From Siphonodentalium dalli (Eukaryota; Mollusca; Scaphopoda; Gadilida; Siphonodentaliidae), in contig CP136069.1 in assembly GCA_032622095.1 (NCBI GenBank), positions 86,080,958-86,144,957 of the forward strand: DNA of 64,000 nucleotides, in the 5' to 3' direction. This document shows positions 40,701 through 45,785 of this stretch, piece after piece. The notes under the pieces are model-generated. The model was given only the letters and a program-made list of their open reading frames with translations, did no database searches and was not told where the DNA came from. Each line of letters starts with the position of its first letter. Position 1 is the stretch's first letter. Made by a program: the position numbers and the translations under genes.

Positions 40701-41992
40701 CTTATTTATGTGTAGCGATGTAGCAGGGAAAAAATGGGTATGTCTAACATTTTGACCATGTTATCTAATGTTAATCTAATTTTTAGATAGAGTTATCATG
40801 CATGCTACACTCCGAAGGAACGTGAACCATAAAATGTCCCAAGTTGATTGTATATATATTATTCCAGAAAATTCTAAATAAAATTAATATTAATTGATAG
40901 AAGTGTTTCTGGACAGGGGTCTTCCGATTCATATTTATTATTTTATTCCCAGGAAACTATATCAAACTTGTTATAGGAAGAGATCTTTAAAAGCAAAAAT
41001 TATTGGTTTTGAGAAGAATTCGCAAGAAGAAATTGTTGAAGGACACGCTATAATCTCAACGAACTTATGGAGTCCGATCAAAAAGTTTAATTCCCAACTA
41101 AATAAGCTATAAATTGAGAGAAATATTGGAATGTACAAATCTACAAGTCATAAGACTGTATAATAAAAAAATATGCCCAATCTGCTTTGAATTTCAATGT
41201 ATGCACACAGATACATATGCTCCTTTTTTAAATAAGTAAGGAACAAATTGTCGTAGTGTTCCAGAAATATTAAATAAACAGATAGAATGACACAAATGTG
41301 TGAACTGGTTAAATTTATTGCATGAGTTTGTTTTGAAGAGATAAAAATCAAGAAACATAGGTTCAAGTTTTACATTGAGGCACGACAAATTAGTGCAATA
41401 CCGTTAACTTGTTCAAACAATTGTGTTGTTCTATGTTTATTGCACACTCTGAAGATTGTAGCTTGTAGTATACTGAAATTAGGTAAATATTTCTTTATTT
41501 AATTGAACAAACTTGTGAATTATGTAGAGTATATCAGCTGATTATACTCCATAATTTAGTGAAGACATGTTCTGTTACAGTTGACGTCAACAATGACGTA
41601 AACGTAATTGGTCTGTATTGTCCAAGGACAAGACAAATTAGTGTATTGAATGGTTTAAACATATTTATTTACCAAAATGATATGGTGATGGGATTGGAGG
41701 ACAAGTGCTGGACACTTAGATGGGCCTCCTCTCCCAAAGACAACAACACTAAATACAACTTTACAATAGCAGCATGGTAACAGTGCATATATACATTTAT
41801 TGTATTGTGTATTGAATGTTTTGATATCTTCTGCAATTTACAGTATTCACAAAAAATAAACCAATGGATGTTCAATAAATTACCTGGATGGTATTTCCTT
41901 CGGCACTTATCACAGGTGAAAAGGGCCATTGTTGATTCCATCCCTAAAACTTTGTTACAGTAACAAGGTGCTGTTAGATTCTCCTGCTCCAT
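13253..41992 (-). CDS. KAT14: KAT14 (CSRP2BP/ATAC2) lysine acetyltransferase, 15 coding exons, C-terminus missing
   Basis: KAT14 is a nuclear subunit of the metazoan ATAC coactivator complex, with a C-terminal GNAT acetyltransferase fold; ATAC acetylates histones, mainly H3 and H4. Fifteen minus-strand exons join in phase to 704 residues, all with GT-AG introns. Visible parts: N-terminal CxxC pairs (C27/C30, C57/C60); a conserved block with WKEHICAFIDKHWTLMFG and GWWKL; an acidic, Ser-rich middle with a basic RRRRRKR stretch at 421-427 that could be a nuclear localisation signal; RRKLIVRK and FDLDQ blocks; and the GNAT part with DYCYVRPEHIPLVNALC and R690-G-A-G-I-A, the acetyl-CoA-binding RxxGxG/A motif. 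Human KAT14 is 782 residues; the last 60 or so are not found, so the remaining exon(s) probably lie left of base 1. The start at 41992 is the first ATG after an upstream splice acceptor. Every intron but a few is filled with transposons. Confidence 0.93.
13620..13858. mobile_element. TTAA-flanked palindromic MITE (chimeric type), KAT14 intron 14
   Basis: TTAA (13616-13619 and 13859-13862) flanks inverted ends CCCTTTGAGTGCCAG.../...CTGGCACTCAAAGGG. Its outer left part (GTCCGATTTTTGTATCAACC) belongs to the 29828 and 31907 elements. Its inner part is the AATGCATTCTCTTATATATG palindrome of the 14133, 18509 and 63448 elements. A run of T of about 27 follows. The TTAA target suggests a piggyBac-type transposase in trans. 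Confidence 0.75.
14133..14750. mobile_element. TTAA-flanked palindromic MITE interrupted by a Helitron
   Basis: TTAA copies at 14129-14132 and 14751-14754 flank CCCTTTCATTACTGG... and ...CATGAAAGGG. Inside are two GCATTCTCTTATA/TATAAGAGAATGC hairpins. A 372-bp Helitron (14332-14703) splits the right hairpin arm. Confidence 0.75.
14332..14703 (-). mobile_element. Non-autonomous Helitron, 372 bp
   Basis: On the minus strand it starts TCTCATATATATTTTAAAG and ends with a hairpin (AGCCCG, 8-nt loop, CGGGCT), a 6-nt spacer and CTAG. It lies exactly between host A (14331) and T (14704) with no target duplication. TC start, 3' hairpin, CTAG end and A^T insertion are the Helitron signature. Removing it restores the host MITE arm. 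It is GC-richer than its surroundings and contains a direct repeat of CAAATTTCAAGTCGATAGCT. No Rep/helicase is encoded. Confidence 0.88.
15187..15235 (-). CDS. KAT14: KAT14 coding exon 14 (residues 644-660), 49-bp exon
   Basis: The acceptor is TTTCCAG and the donor TTCAG|GTGAGG. It encodes LSECLEYPDFSCVVLF, matching human LSECLQYPDFSVVVLY. Confidence 0.93.
15236..16163. other. KAT14 intron 13, mostly unique; fold-back fragment near 16055-16085
   Basis: No element ends were recognised except a partial AAGCAGAATGAGGTCCCCAG copy at 16053-16072. A direct repeat of about 50 bp (TTTTGCTTTTTATAAAT with flanks) lies at 15465-15530. Confidence 0.4.
16164..16282 (-). CDS. KAT14: KAT14 coding exon 13 (residues 604-644), start of GNAT region
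   Basis: The acceptor is TTTAACAG and the donor AGATT|GTAAGT. It encodes IDYCYVRPEHIPLVNALC and REFFWPGID, matching human LDYCYVRPNHIPTINSMCQEFFWPGID. The longer open frame covering this exon on the same strand is in a different frame and is not the product. Confidence 0.93.
16465..16632. mobile_element. TA-flanked palindromic MITE (CAGTAATGCCC family), degenerate left end
   Basis: It contains both arms CTTAACCACAGCAGAATTAT and ATAATTCTGCTGTGGTTAAG and ends CATTACTG|TA. The left terminus is mutated. It lies in KAT14 intron 12. Confidence 0.65.
16838..17040. mobile_element. TA-flanked palindromic MITE, 203 bp
   Basis: TA|CAGTAATG...GGCATTGCTG|TA, with long internal arms around the AGCAGAATTATGGG phrase. 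The TA target and terminal inverted repeats point to a Tc1/mariner-type transposase in trans. Confidence 0.75.
17354..17440 (-). CDS. KAT14: KAT14 coding exon 12 (residues 575-604)
   Basis: The acceptor is GATTTCAG and the donor CACAG|GTGGGA. It encodes LKPFIRRDCETYPCRMRLL, matching human LKPYIRRDYETKPPKLQLL. A palindromic MITE ends 32 bp upstream of the acceptor. Confidence 0.93.
17473..17607. mobile_element. TA-flanked palindromic MITE, 135 bp, next to exon 12
   Basis: Perfect ends TA|CAGTAATGCCCCAAATAATC and GATTATTTGGGGCATTACTG|TA. It is the cleanest member of the family and leaves only 32 bases before the exon 12 acceptor on the minus strand. Confidence 0.85.
17815..18230 (+). repeat. 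Pearl-like core repeat fragments (AAGGATTTAGTCATGCAAAG units)
   Basis: The phrase AAGGATTTAGTCATGCAAAG occurs at about 17911 and 18039, linking these units to the array at 4165-4872 and to 19340-19729. No terminal hairpin is visible. Confidence 0.5.
18509..18763. mobile_element. TTAA-flanked palindromic MITE, 255 bp
   Basis: TTAA (18505-18508, 18764-18767) flanks CCCTTTCATGACTGGAGC... and ...ATCATGAAAGGG. Two hairpins share the GCATTCTCTTATATATG arm. It is an intact relative of the 14133 element, in KAT14 intron 11. Confidence 0.82.
18799..18911 (-). CDS. KAT14: KAT14 coding exon 11 (residues 538-575)
   Basis: The acceptor is CTTTAG|ACTGCAGG, chosen because the CAG seven bases downstream would shift the frame. 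The donor is GCTAG|GTAAGT. It encodes RHGKHQTHQYTPFINRLVGT and SPYTAR, matching human FRHQTTKFLYRLVGS...SPYTSR. Confidence 0.92.
19340..19729 (+). mobile_element. Pearl-like element ending next to the exon 10 donor
   Basis: Diverged core units (TATTTAGTCGCGCAAA, CCAAGATGGCTGCCG, AAGATGGCAGCCATG) lead to AAAGGAAATTGTTGACAAAC, an ACAC tract, a decayed hairpin (TAGATCAAACTTG/GAGCTA) and an A tail. This is the same 3' end as at 12641-12836. The tail runs to within about 10 bases of the exon 10 splice donor. Confidence 0.65.
19736..19906 (-). CDS. KAT14: KAT14 coding exon 10 (residues 481-537)
   Basis: The acceptor is ATTTTAG and the donor TTCCAG|GTACATAA. It encodes VKRDKGLKVFDLDQ and HRILDRFQ, matching human AKRDRGLPLFDLDQ...FRILDRYQ. 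The donor is only a few bases from the A-rich tail of a pearl-like element. Confidence 0.92.
20427..20580 (+). mobile_element. Possible Helitron 5' end fragment
   Basis: Host A followed by TCTATATATATAAAAGAG and a TGTCTGTCTGT run resembles animal Helitron 5' ends and parallels the minus-strand start of the 14332-14703 element. No matching hairpin-CTRR end was found downstream, so this is a fragment at best. Confidence 0.35.
20596..20635 (+). repeat. Short dispersed repeat with GCCGATC/GATCGGC hairpin (copy 2)
   Basis: Same opening ACGAGAGGCCGATCACGATC as at 8683 and 43438, directly after AAATAAATAA. Confidence 0.6.
21061..21197. mobile_element. TA-flanked palindromic MITE, 137 bp
   Basis: TA|CAGTAATGCTCTAAGTAAGC...GCTTACTTAGAGCACTACTG|TA. 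The arms pair along almost the whole element. Confidence 0.82.
21320..22870 (+). mobile_element. Pearl-like element, GGGCCATAACTC family, split by a hAT element
   Basis: Units with GGGCCATAACTC (about 21340, 21463 and 21614) precede a hAT insertion at 21730-22734. After it the element resumes with GTTTGAGTTATTGCACCATG, a GACAGACGGATGG tract, the hairpin GTGTACCATAC/GTATGGGTACAC and an A tail at about 22870. Confidence 0.7.
21730..22734 (+). mobile_element. hAT-type element, 1005 bp, non-autonomous
   Basis: Ends TAGGGATCTGCGAAT and ATTCGCAGGTCCCTA are imperfect inverted repeats, flanked by the 8-bp duplication GTTTGAGT (21722-21729 and 22735-22742). Subterminal tracts repeat ATCGAATCGAATC-type motifs. 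The 62266-63411 element has the same termini. A 216-residue open frame overlapping it on the minus strand (22281-22931) runs out of the element and shows no transposase motif. Confidence 0.85.
22871..24215 (+). mobile_element. Pearl-like element with units of about 162 bp
   Basis: It starts ACAAGAGCACGCTGTCGGGG directly after the tail of the previous element. The phrase AAGT(C/A)GAAAAAGGG(G)CATAA recurs near 22998, 23160 and 23322, with further diverged units to about 24140, each with ACCAAATTTGGTT(C/T) and AAAGTTATCATC(C/T)GGA. It ends GGACGTGCTGATTATAATAG, TCCTCCGAACCCGTTGGGTC, GGCGGACAAAAAGG. Confidence 0.65.
24249..24318. repeat. Fold-back element (GCAGAATGAGGT family)
   Basis: CGCAGAATGAGGTGCCCAGAG and CTCTGGGGACCTCATTCTGC form the two arms around a loop of about 28 bases. 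Confidence 0.65.
24391..24498. mobile_element. Truncated TA-flanked MITE
   Basis: TA|CAGTAATGCCCAAAGTAATC starts the element, which follows the family to CATCGGAAAGCTCTC and then gives way to a minisatellite. The right arm is missing. Confidence 0.65.
24505..24757 (+). repeat. 21-bp minisatellite, about 11 units
   Basis: Variants of ATGTCACTTAAGAACCTnTGC repeat with a main period of 21 bp, so one frame reads as heptads (MSLKNLx). Units become irregular after 24620. It abuts the truncated MITE at its left and lies in KAT14 intron 9. It is non-coding by position. Confidence 0.8.
24829..24949 (-). CDS. KAT14: KAT14 coding exon 9 (residues 440-480)
   Basis: The acceptor is ATTTCAG and the donor AGAAAG|GTGATT. 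It encodes YPVSLFEEKQLLNKL and LRRKLIVRK, matching the human YTPVSIYEEKLLLKRL...LKRKLIVRQ. Confidence 0.93.
25361..25586 (-). CDS. KAT14: KAT14 coding exon 8 (residues 365-440), acidic then basic
   Basis: The acceptor is TTATTTAG and the donor GAAAG|GTTGAT. It encodes an Asp/Glu/Ser-rich tract followed by QQIRRRRRKRQLP, a plausible nuclear localisation signal. Phase agrees with both neighbours. Confidence 0.85.
25695..26420 (+). mobile_element. hAT-type non-autonomous element, 726 bp, first of a tandem pair
   Basis: Perfect 14-bp terminal inverted repeats CAGTGTTCGCGCTG/CAGCGCGAACACTG. Both ends carry several (T)TTGGCTAA motifs, probable transposase-binding sites. The left flank is ATTGTATC (25687-25694). 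It is separated from the second copy by only AC (26421-26422). There is no transposase frame. It lies in KAT14 intron 7. Confidence 0.88.
26423..27148 (+). mobile_element. hAT-type non-autonomous element, 726 bp, second of a tandem pair
   Basis: It appears identical by eye to 25695-26420, offset 728 bp. The right flank is ATTGTATC (27149-27156), identical to the 8 bases left of the first copy, so one target duplication brackets the pair. Confidence 0.88.
27190..27508 (+). mobile_element. Diverged relative of the 31985-32329 hAT element
   Basis: GGAACTAGCCTAAAGGGTGA, GACTTGGGAGACATCTTCTC, TGTGCCACTTCTCCCTATTT and TATTGGATCATAGAAGG match the intact element in order. The ends are decayed and no target duplication is visible. 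Confidence 0.6.
27530..27845. repeat. Fold-back element interrupted by a TA-type MITE
   Basis: The left arm GCAGAATGAGGTCACTGAG near 27531 is broken by MITE sequence ending CATTACTG at 27649. The right arm ATTCACCCTCTGGGGGACCT, CATTCTGCAAATGACAGAC follows at about 27794-27832. It is unclear whether the MITE jumped into the fold-back or the arms belong to different copies. Confidence 0.5.
27982..28128 (-). CDS. KAT14: KAT14 coding exon 7 (residues 316-365)
   Basis: The acceptor is ATCTTCCAG and the donor CCCAG|GTAAGT, a near-consensus site. It encodes MTDDVMSDSDMEIDPGM, resembling the human IDPGM segment. Confidence 0.85.
28198..28395 (+). mobile_element. tRNA-derived SINE-like element
   Basis: It contains an A-box-like TGGTTCAGTTAGTAAGG (28208) and a B box GTTCGAATCCC (28273) spaced as in tRNA genes. 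The tRNA cloverleaf is not intact. The following part (ATTCGTGAACCACAGGGAAG, ATCTTTCATTCGGGCAAG) is a non-tRNA body. It is about 70 bp from the exon 7 acceptor, in the opposite orientation to KAT14. Confidence 0.6.
28409..28810. repeat. Two fold-back elements with outer inverted arms
   Basis: Palindromes 28409-28502 and 28716-28810 each pair GCAGAATGA(A/G)GTCCCCAGAG with its complement. Sequence left of the first (CTGAGTTTAGTGTG, 28384) is the inverse of that right of the second (CACTAAACTCAG, about 28826), so the two could also be the arms of one larger composite. Confidence 0.65.
28926..29445 (+). mobile_element. Pearl-like element
   Basis: Two units contain TCATCTATATACA(C/T)GTTGCA, then ACTGTAGGAGGA(A/G)TTGATTA. 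These are followed by ACGGACGACGGAC, further GGAC repeats and a GTCCCCC...GGGAGAC hairpin-like end with an A-rich tail. Confidence 0.6.
29828..29967. mobile_element. TTAA-flanked MITE, 140 bp
   Basis: TTAA copies at 29824-29827 and 29968-29971 flank CCCATTCAGTGTCAAGTCCG... and ...CGGACTTGGCACTGAAAGGG. It is a deleted form of the palindrome at 31907-32455. Confidence 0.8.
30027..30324 (-). CDS. KAT14: KAT14 coding exon 6 (residues 217-316), low-conservation linker
   Basis: The acceptor is ATTGTAG and the donor AAATG|GTTAAT. It encodes a Lys-rich start (KELKAKKQK) and then a Ser/Pro-rich acidic linker with VVVKQEPPD, a sumoylation-like ψKxE context. The exon is placed by phase and position; sequence conservation is low. 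Confidence 0.78.
31020..31672 (+). mobile_element. Pearl-like element, about 170-bp units, CCCCCC/GGGGGG hairpin
   Basis: TAGGAATAAAAGCT recurs at 31022, 31191 and 31361 (period 169-170). The last part has CGCAGGTGCACAGGTTCCC, a (GGACGAC)n tract at 31561-31625, and a terminal hairpin TATACCCCCC/GGGGGGTATA followed by AAAA. The same hairpin type ends elements near 37325 and 52096. Confidence 0.7.
31907..32455. mobile_element. TTAA-flanked long palindrome MITE carrying a nested hAT element
   Basis: TTAA (31903-31906, 32456-32459) flanks CCCTTTCAGTGCCAAGTCCG and CGGACTTGACACTGAAAGGG. Without the insert it is an almost perfect palindrome of about 196 bp centred on AGAGCTCT near 32360. The insert at 31985-32329 sits in the left arm. 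Confidence 0.85.
31985..32329 (+). mobile_element. hAT-type MITE, 345 bp, nested
   Basis: Ends CAGGGACCAGCCTAGAGG and CCTCTAGGCTGGTCCCTG are nearly perfect inverted repeats. The 8-bp ATAATAAT (31977-31984, 32330-32337) is duplicated. It is rich in ACTTCTCCC/GGGAGAAGT motifs, likely subterminal binding sites. A diverged relative lies at 27190-27508. Confidence 0.88.
32707..32855 (-). CDS. KAT14: KAT14 coding exon 5 (residues 167-216)
   Basis: The acceptor is TTTACAG and the donor CTTGTG|GTAATT. It encodes GGLRNRKGKTSIAAAMELK, matching the human EGLRKRA...SAMELKEKR segment. It ends in phase 0. Confidence 0.88.
32856..34050. other. KAT14 intron 4 (3' part on the plus map), no repeat ends recognised
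   Basis: Mostly unique AT-rich sequence, with a C run near 33955-33965 and none of the window's element families until 34055. Confidence 0.35.
34055..34500 (+). repeat. Fold-back fragment followed by a pearl-like fragment
   Basis: TTGCAGAATGAGGTCCCCAA at 34056 opens a fold-back whose second arm is lost. From about 34130 the sequence shares GGAAAGAGTTATGGCCCT with 35549, then has a GACAGATGGATAG tract and ATATACCCCCCCCCCC, the pearl-like 3' arrangement with a decayed hairpin. Confidence 0.55.
34548..34970. repeat. Two further fold-back elements (34548-34640 and 34845-34968)
   Basis: The second is nearly complete. GCAGAATTAGGTCCATGGAG and CATCTGGGGACCTCATTCTG pair, and the right flank AATGTCAGACACACTAAATT matches the outer arm of other copies. 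The first has lost most of its right arm. Confidence 0.6.
35163..35215 (+). repeat. G-rich tract with G-quadruplex potential
   Basis: At least five runs of three or more G lie within about 50 bases (starting GGGTGGGGGTGGGG). On the transcribed KAT14 RNA this would be C-rich, so any quadruplex would form on the non-template DNA side of the plus strand. Confidence 0.6.
35390..35795 (+). mobile_element. Pearl-like element
   Basis: Two units share GACCCAGTGACCTCATTTGA (35423 and 35580). They are followed by GGACGGACGGACGATGGACG and a TAGCTC...GAGCTA hairpin with an A tail. Confidence 0.6.
35796..37075. other. KAT14 intron 4, no repeat or gene recognised
   Basis: AT-rich, mostly unique sequence. 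A short ATG frame ending in CAG|GTTAAG at about 36868-36893 was considered as a first exon of another gene but has no support. Confidence 0.35.
37076..37330 (+). mobile_element. Pearl-like 3' end
   Basis: GAGTTATGAGTTCGGACGGA begins a tract of GGAC/GGAT repeats. After CAGTCAATCCAGTATACCCC comes a hairpin (TACCCCC.../...GGGGGTA) and ATAATAATA. Confidence 0.6.
37782..37924 (-). CDS. KAT14: KAT14 coding exon 4 (residues 119-167)
   Basis: The acceptor is TTATTTAG and the donor GTTAG|GTCAGT. It encodes KQTSLWHGTVAG and GETGWWKL, matching the human TVAG...GEPGWWKL block. Confidence 0.93.
38709..38840 (-). CDS. KAT14: KAT14 coding exon 3 (residues 75-119)
   Basis: The acceptor is TTTCAG and the donor AACAG|GTTTGT. 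It encodes the very conserved GYYRWKEHICAFIDKHW stretch. Confidence 0.93.
39734..39848 (-). CDS. KAT14: KAT14 coding exon 2 (residues 37-75)
   Basis: The acceptor is TTTCGACAG and the donor CAATG|GTGAGT. It encodes LIGDNFFKFTCVNC, which matches the human GDNFFRFTC region and supplies the second CxxC pair (C57, C60). Confidence 0.92.
39932..40090. mobile_element. Degenerate TA-type MITE, KAT14 intron 1
   Basis: It opens CAGTAATGCATGAAGTATAT after TA. It keeps TTCAGGATTTAGTCGGAAAT and CATTCATCGGAAAG and ends near TTTAGGACATT. The second arm is mutated. Confidence 0.6.
40091..41880. other. KAT14 intron 1, mostly unique sequence
   Basis: No element ends, no repeats shared with the rest of the window and no coding exon were seen. 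Confidence 0.35.
41884..41992 (-). CDS. KAT14: KAT14 coding exon 1 (residues 1-36)
   Basis: It begins MEQENL and carries C10, C12 and the C27-x-x-C30 pair of the N-terminal zinc-binding region. The donor is CCAG|GTAATT. It ends in phase 1. Human KAT14 has a longer acidic N-terminus before this region; none was seen here. Confidence 0.85.
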
Positions 41993-42010
41993 GTTTTATA
42001 CTGTTATTCA

Positions 42011-42036
42011 CCTGTAAGACAAGCAGAAAAGGGTCT
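42011..42036 (-). promoter_or_regulatory. KAT14: Candidate splice acceptor upstream of the KAT14 start codon
   Basis: On the minus strand a pyrimidine-rich tract ends in GTCTTACAG at 42012, followed by 18 bases and the ATG at 41992. This suggests that the start codon sits near the beginning of an internal exon and that a non-coding first exon lies further upstream (higher coordinates), not identified here. Confidence 0.45.
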
Positions 42037-42040
42037 CATA

Positions 42041-42155
42041 CAGTAATGCCCGAAGTATATGACACATTAATCACAGTAGAATTATGGGAAATTTTTCAGG
42101 ATTTAGTCGGAAATATGGCTTGTTGCCATTCATCGGAAAGCTCTCACCGAGAGCT
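42041..42155. mobile_element. Partial TA-type MITE just upstream of KAT14
   Basis: TA|CAGTAATGCCCGAAGTATAT starts it and CATTCATCGGAAAGCTCTCA follows in the family order. The right arm is absent. It lies about 50-160 bp upstream of the ATG. Confidence 0.65.
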
Positions 42156-43437
42156 TTTTACTCTAGCTCTGGTTAAATCAATGGACTGCAACAGTGCGCA
42201 ACCAGACATATTCATGCAGTACCATTTTGCACTCAGTTTTAAATTTGCACATAAAAAGATTATAGTAAAAGTCATGGATTTGATGACAGCTTCAGAAAAC
42301 AGGGGTGTTTACAGACAATTACTTTTTTTTTAGACAGTACGGTCACTGATTTAAGTAATGGCTGAGAAGTTTTGGGCTTCTCTTGCTCCCTCAATCAGCC
42401 TCAAATCATCTGAAATGACATACCTTTGTGATGGTCTGAATTTGTTCATGGCAAATAGTGCTTTGTGATATACATTGTATTATCAAAATTGTTGTTGTTT
42501 GTGAGCACCTGAGGTACCTGAGGTACCTGAATATATTTTTATGTTTTCTTTCATTTTAATGCAAAAAAATAAAAAATGTTTGTACTCAAAATATGTTATT
42601 TGAAGCCAAAAATATGTTGTGCAAAATGGTAGTAAATATACCACAGTTAAGAGTCAGTAGGCAGGAAGGGACAGGTATATGATCAATGCTTGTGATAATA
42701 AAGGTCAAATTTTGACCCTTTTGGACCATTTGCTAAAATGACTAAACCTCTGCCAGTGAATTTATTTTTGGTATCAGGTCTTCCATACCATTTTGCAATT
42801 TGCAATCTTCTGTAAAGATTATTGATGCCAGGACTGTACTCGTAAACTGTAGGTCGTGGTGTGGGGTGTTAATATTTACTCGTCTCTCAATGATGTGATC
42901 CAACTACTACAGTACTTTGTAGTATATGGCCTGCATACCACAGAGGATAAGGCAGGGAGAAATGGTTGATTTACTATTTTATAATCATTTAATATTATGG
43001 TAAATGCAGCCTTTTTAATTTAGATTGTTTGGCTTCGGCTATCCTCTATGGCAACCCATTGGCAGGAAGATTTTGCATTGGCAGGAGGAGCCCAATTCTG
43101 TACAATGTCTAGTTCTTAAATAGTAAGTGATTGAGTTCTGTTAGGATACACTTGTTGCTGTATTAGACCAAAACAAAAAAGTTCTCTGTTTCCGACAACA
43201 TTTGGATAATTTTCCAGACAAGCAGGCATGGATTTTATTTTATTTTTTAAAAACCTTTCAGTCGTAAGCAGTATAATAGTGTAGTCACGGTCCCATGGAA
43301 TATGGTAGATCAATGTGTATTGAAAAGGAGCCAAGCATTGGATAAAATCATACTGTCTGTTGAATTCATTCATTCTGCAGTAAGATCTTACCAACGTTCA
43401 GCTTAATAACTGACTTATTTTTGCTTTTGGGATTGGA
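42156..43437. other. Intergenic, no gene or element recognised
   Basis: No supported exon. A short GAGGTACCTGAGGTACCTGA duplication lies at 42510-42530. A KAT14 promoter or first exon could lie here but no signal stands out. Confidence 0.35.
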
Positions 43438-43490
43438 AACGAGAGGCCGATCACGATCGGCAGATGTTTAACCCATACCTTGGCGATAGC
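43438..43490 (+). repeat. Short dispersed repeat with GCCGATC/GATCGGC hairpin (copy 3)
   Basis: ACGAGAGGCCGATCACGATC followed by GGCAGATGTTTAACCCATAC and CTTGGCGATAG. It extends the match with the copy at 8683. Confidence 0.6.
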
Positions 43491-44099
43491 TATTAGCTAT
43501 AACAGATAATTGGTCAAAGATATGATCACAGTAATACATATATCAGTACCTAACTTAAAATCAAAAGCTCAAATAATTTGTCTTAAGAAGGGTTTAAAGT
43601 ATTTGGGGTGGGGGAGGAGTCGTTTTAAATCTCATAACTCTGTCCCTATTCACACAAGGACCTCTCACTGTGAGATCCAATGGTTTAGCCATTAATCAAT
43701 TTGACAGATAGGATAAACAATTATCCAGCCAGCAGGTTGTTAATCTTTACCTTCATACAACCACCCCCTAGAGCTCTGTAACATATGCCATCACTCAATT
43801 AATAACATATTTCGCTTGGAATGACATCTATTAAAGGTACCATCATATACTCTGGATATTGGATGTTCACATGGCAATTTATTGATATCATTATATTACA
43901 TGTAACTATTGCAATAAAATATTCATATTTTCAAAACAGGACATCACACCTAATTAATGGTATACAACTAAAACAAATTAGTATCAATGACAATTTTTTT
44001 TTAATTAAATAATTTTTTTATTATTATAACAGTTTTTTAATATTTTTTGTGTGTTAAATTGAGCGAGGAGTTCAATCTAAAAAAAACATTTAAAAATTA

Positions 44100-44530
44100 A
44101 AATTTCGAATTTTAAAAAAAAGGTCATAACTCCTTTAAAATAAATCAGATCAAACCCATATTCGAACTTGATCTGTATTTTGGGCTGACACTCTCACATA
44201 CCAAATTTGGTGTCAATCAGATAAAAAATGTTTGAGTTAAGGCAGCATGTGTGAATTCTAAGTAAAAAAAGGGCCATAACTCTGTAAAAAAAAAACATCG
44301 GATCAAACCCATATTCGAACTCGATCTGTATTTTGGGCTGAGAAACATATATACAAAATTTGGTTCCGATCAAATAGAAAATGTTTGAGTTATCACATTA
44401 TGCCTAAAGTGTCTACAGACAGACAGACAGACAGGCATACAGACGGACGGACAGACAGACAGACGAACGACGAGTGGTCAATCCGGACGTTGACACTATG
44501 TGTACCATACTATGGTATGGGTACACATAA
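44100..44530 (+). mobile_element. Pearl-like element, GGGCCATAACTC family
   Basis: Units begin near AGGTCATAACTCC (44121) and GGGCCATAACTCTG (44271). Then come a GACA(GACA)n/GACGGACGGAC tract, the GTGTACCATAC/GTATGGGTACAC hairpin and ATAAAA, directly followed by a different element. Confidence 0.7.
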
Positions 44531-45785
44531 AACAAGAGATGGACTGTCGTCCGGTACATACCCCCTAGTGGCATACCGCCTAGTGTGGGCATATCTATAA
44601 CTTATGACTGCTATACTCAGACAGATAGACCCAAAAATCAGCATTTTCATATAAACGAAGATGAATAACTATAGCCCAAAAAACAAAACAAAACAGTTGA
44701 ATATGCCATTAAATGTCCTCATAGTGGTGAACATGCCAACATGTCCAGATAAACGAACTTGAATAACTCTAGAATGGAAAAGCCAAACAGAACAATTGAA
44801 CCCTCTATTGAATGTCCTCACAGTGGTGAACATCCATACCAAATTTCATAGAGATCCCAGCACAACTGTTGAAGTTACGACATGAACAGACACCAGACGG
44901 ACCAAAAAGCCAACATTTCCAGATAAACAAAGATGTATAACTCAATAATGGAAAATCCGAACAAAGCGATGGAACCCTCTTTTTAATGTCCTCATAGTAG
45001 TGAACATCCATACCAAATTTCATTGAGATCCCAGCACAACTGTTGAAGTTACGACATGAACAGACACCAGATGGACCAAAAATTCAACATTTCCAGATAA
45101 ACAAAGATGAATAACTCTAGAATGGAAAATCCGAACAAAACGATGGAAACCTCTATTTAATGTCCTCATAGTAGTGAACATCCATACCTAATTTCATTGA
45201 GATCCGAGCACTATTGTTCAAGTTATGACATGAACAGACAGACCAAAAAGCCAACATTTCCAGATAAACAAAGATGAATAACTCTAGAATGGAAAATCCG
45301 AACAAAACGATGGAACCCTCCATTGAATGCCCTCATAGTTGCGAACATCCGTACCAAATTGCATTGAGATCCCAGCACAACTGTTGAAGTTACGACATGA
45401 ACAGACACCAGACAGACCAAAAAGCCAACATTTCCAGATAAACAAAGATGAATAACTCTAGAATGGAAAATCCGAACAAAACGATGGAACCCTCTATTGA
45501 ATGCCCTCATAGTAGTGAACATCCATACCAAATTTCATTGAGATCCCAGTACAACTGTTGAAGTTACGACATGAACAGACACCAGATGGACCAAAAATTC
45601 AACATTTCCAGATAAACAAAGATGAATAACTCTAGAATGGAAAATCCGAACAAAACGATGGAAACCTCTATTTAATGTCCTCATAGTAGTGAACATCCAT
45701 ACCTAATTTCATTGAGATCCGAGCACTAATTGTTCAAGTTATGACATGAACAGACATCGGACGTACGGACGGACGGACGAACAAA
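44531..45785 (+). repeat. 174-bp tandem array with a 515-bp higher-order period (pearl-like element)
   Basis: It starts ACAAGAGATGGACTGTCGTC. GAACATCC(A/G)TACC occurs at 44828, 45002, 45176, 45343, 45517 and 45691, giving spacings 174, 174, 167, 174, 174. Units three apart are the most alike: 45176 and 45691 both read ACCTAATTTCATTGAGATCC then GAGCAC, unlike the rest. The array ends in a GGACGGACGGACG tract. Confidence 0.85.

Noticed and set aside
40894-41112. 72-residue plus-strand frame in KAT14 intron 1
   Set aside because: No recognisable family, no splice context and no repeat relationship.
41929-42333. 134-residue plus-strand frame
   Set aside because: Antisense to KAT14 exon 1 and running through a MITE; no domain.
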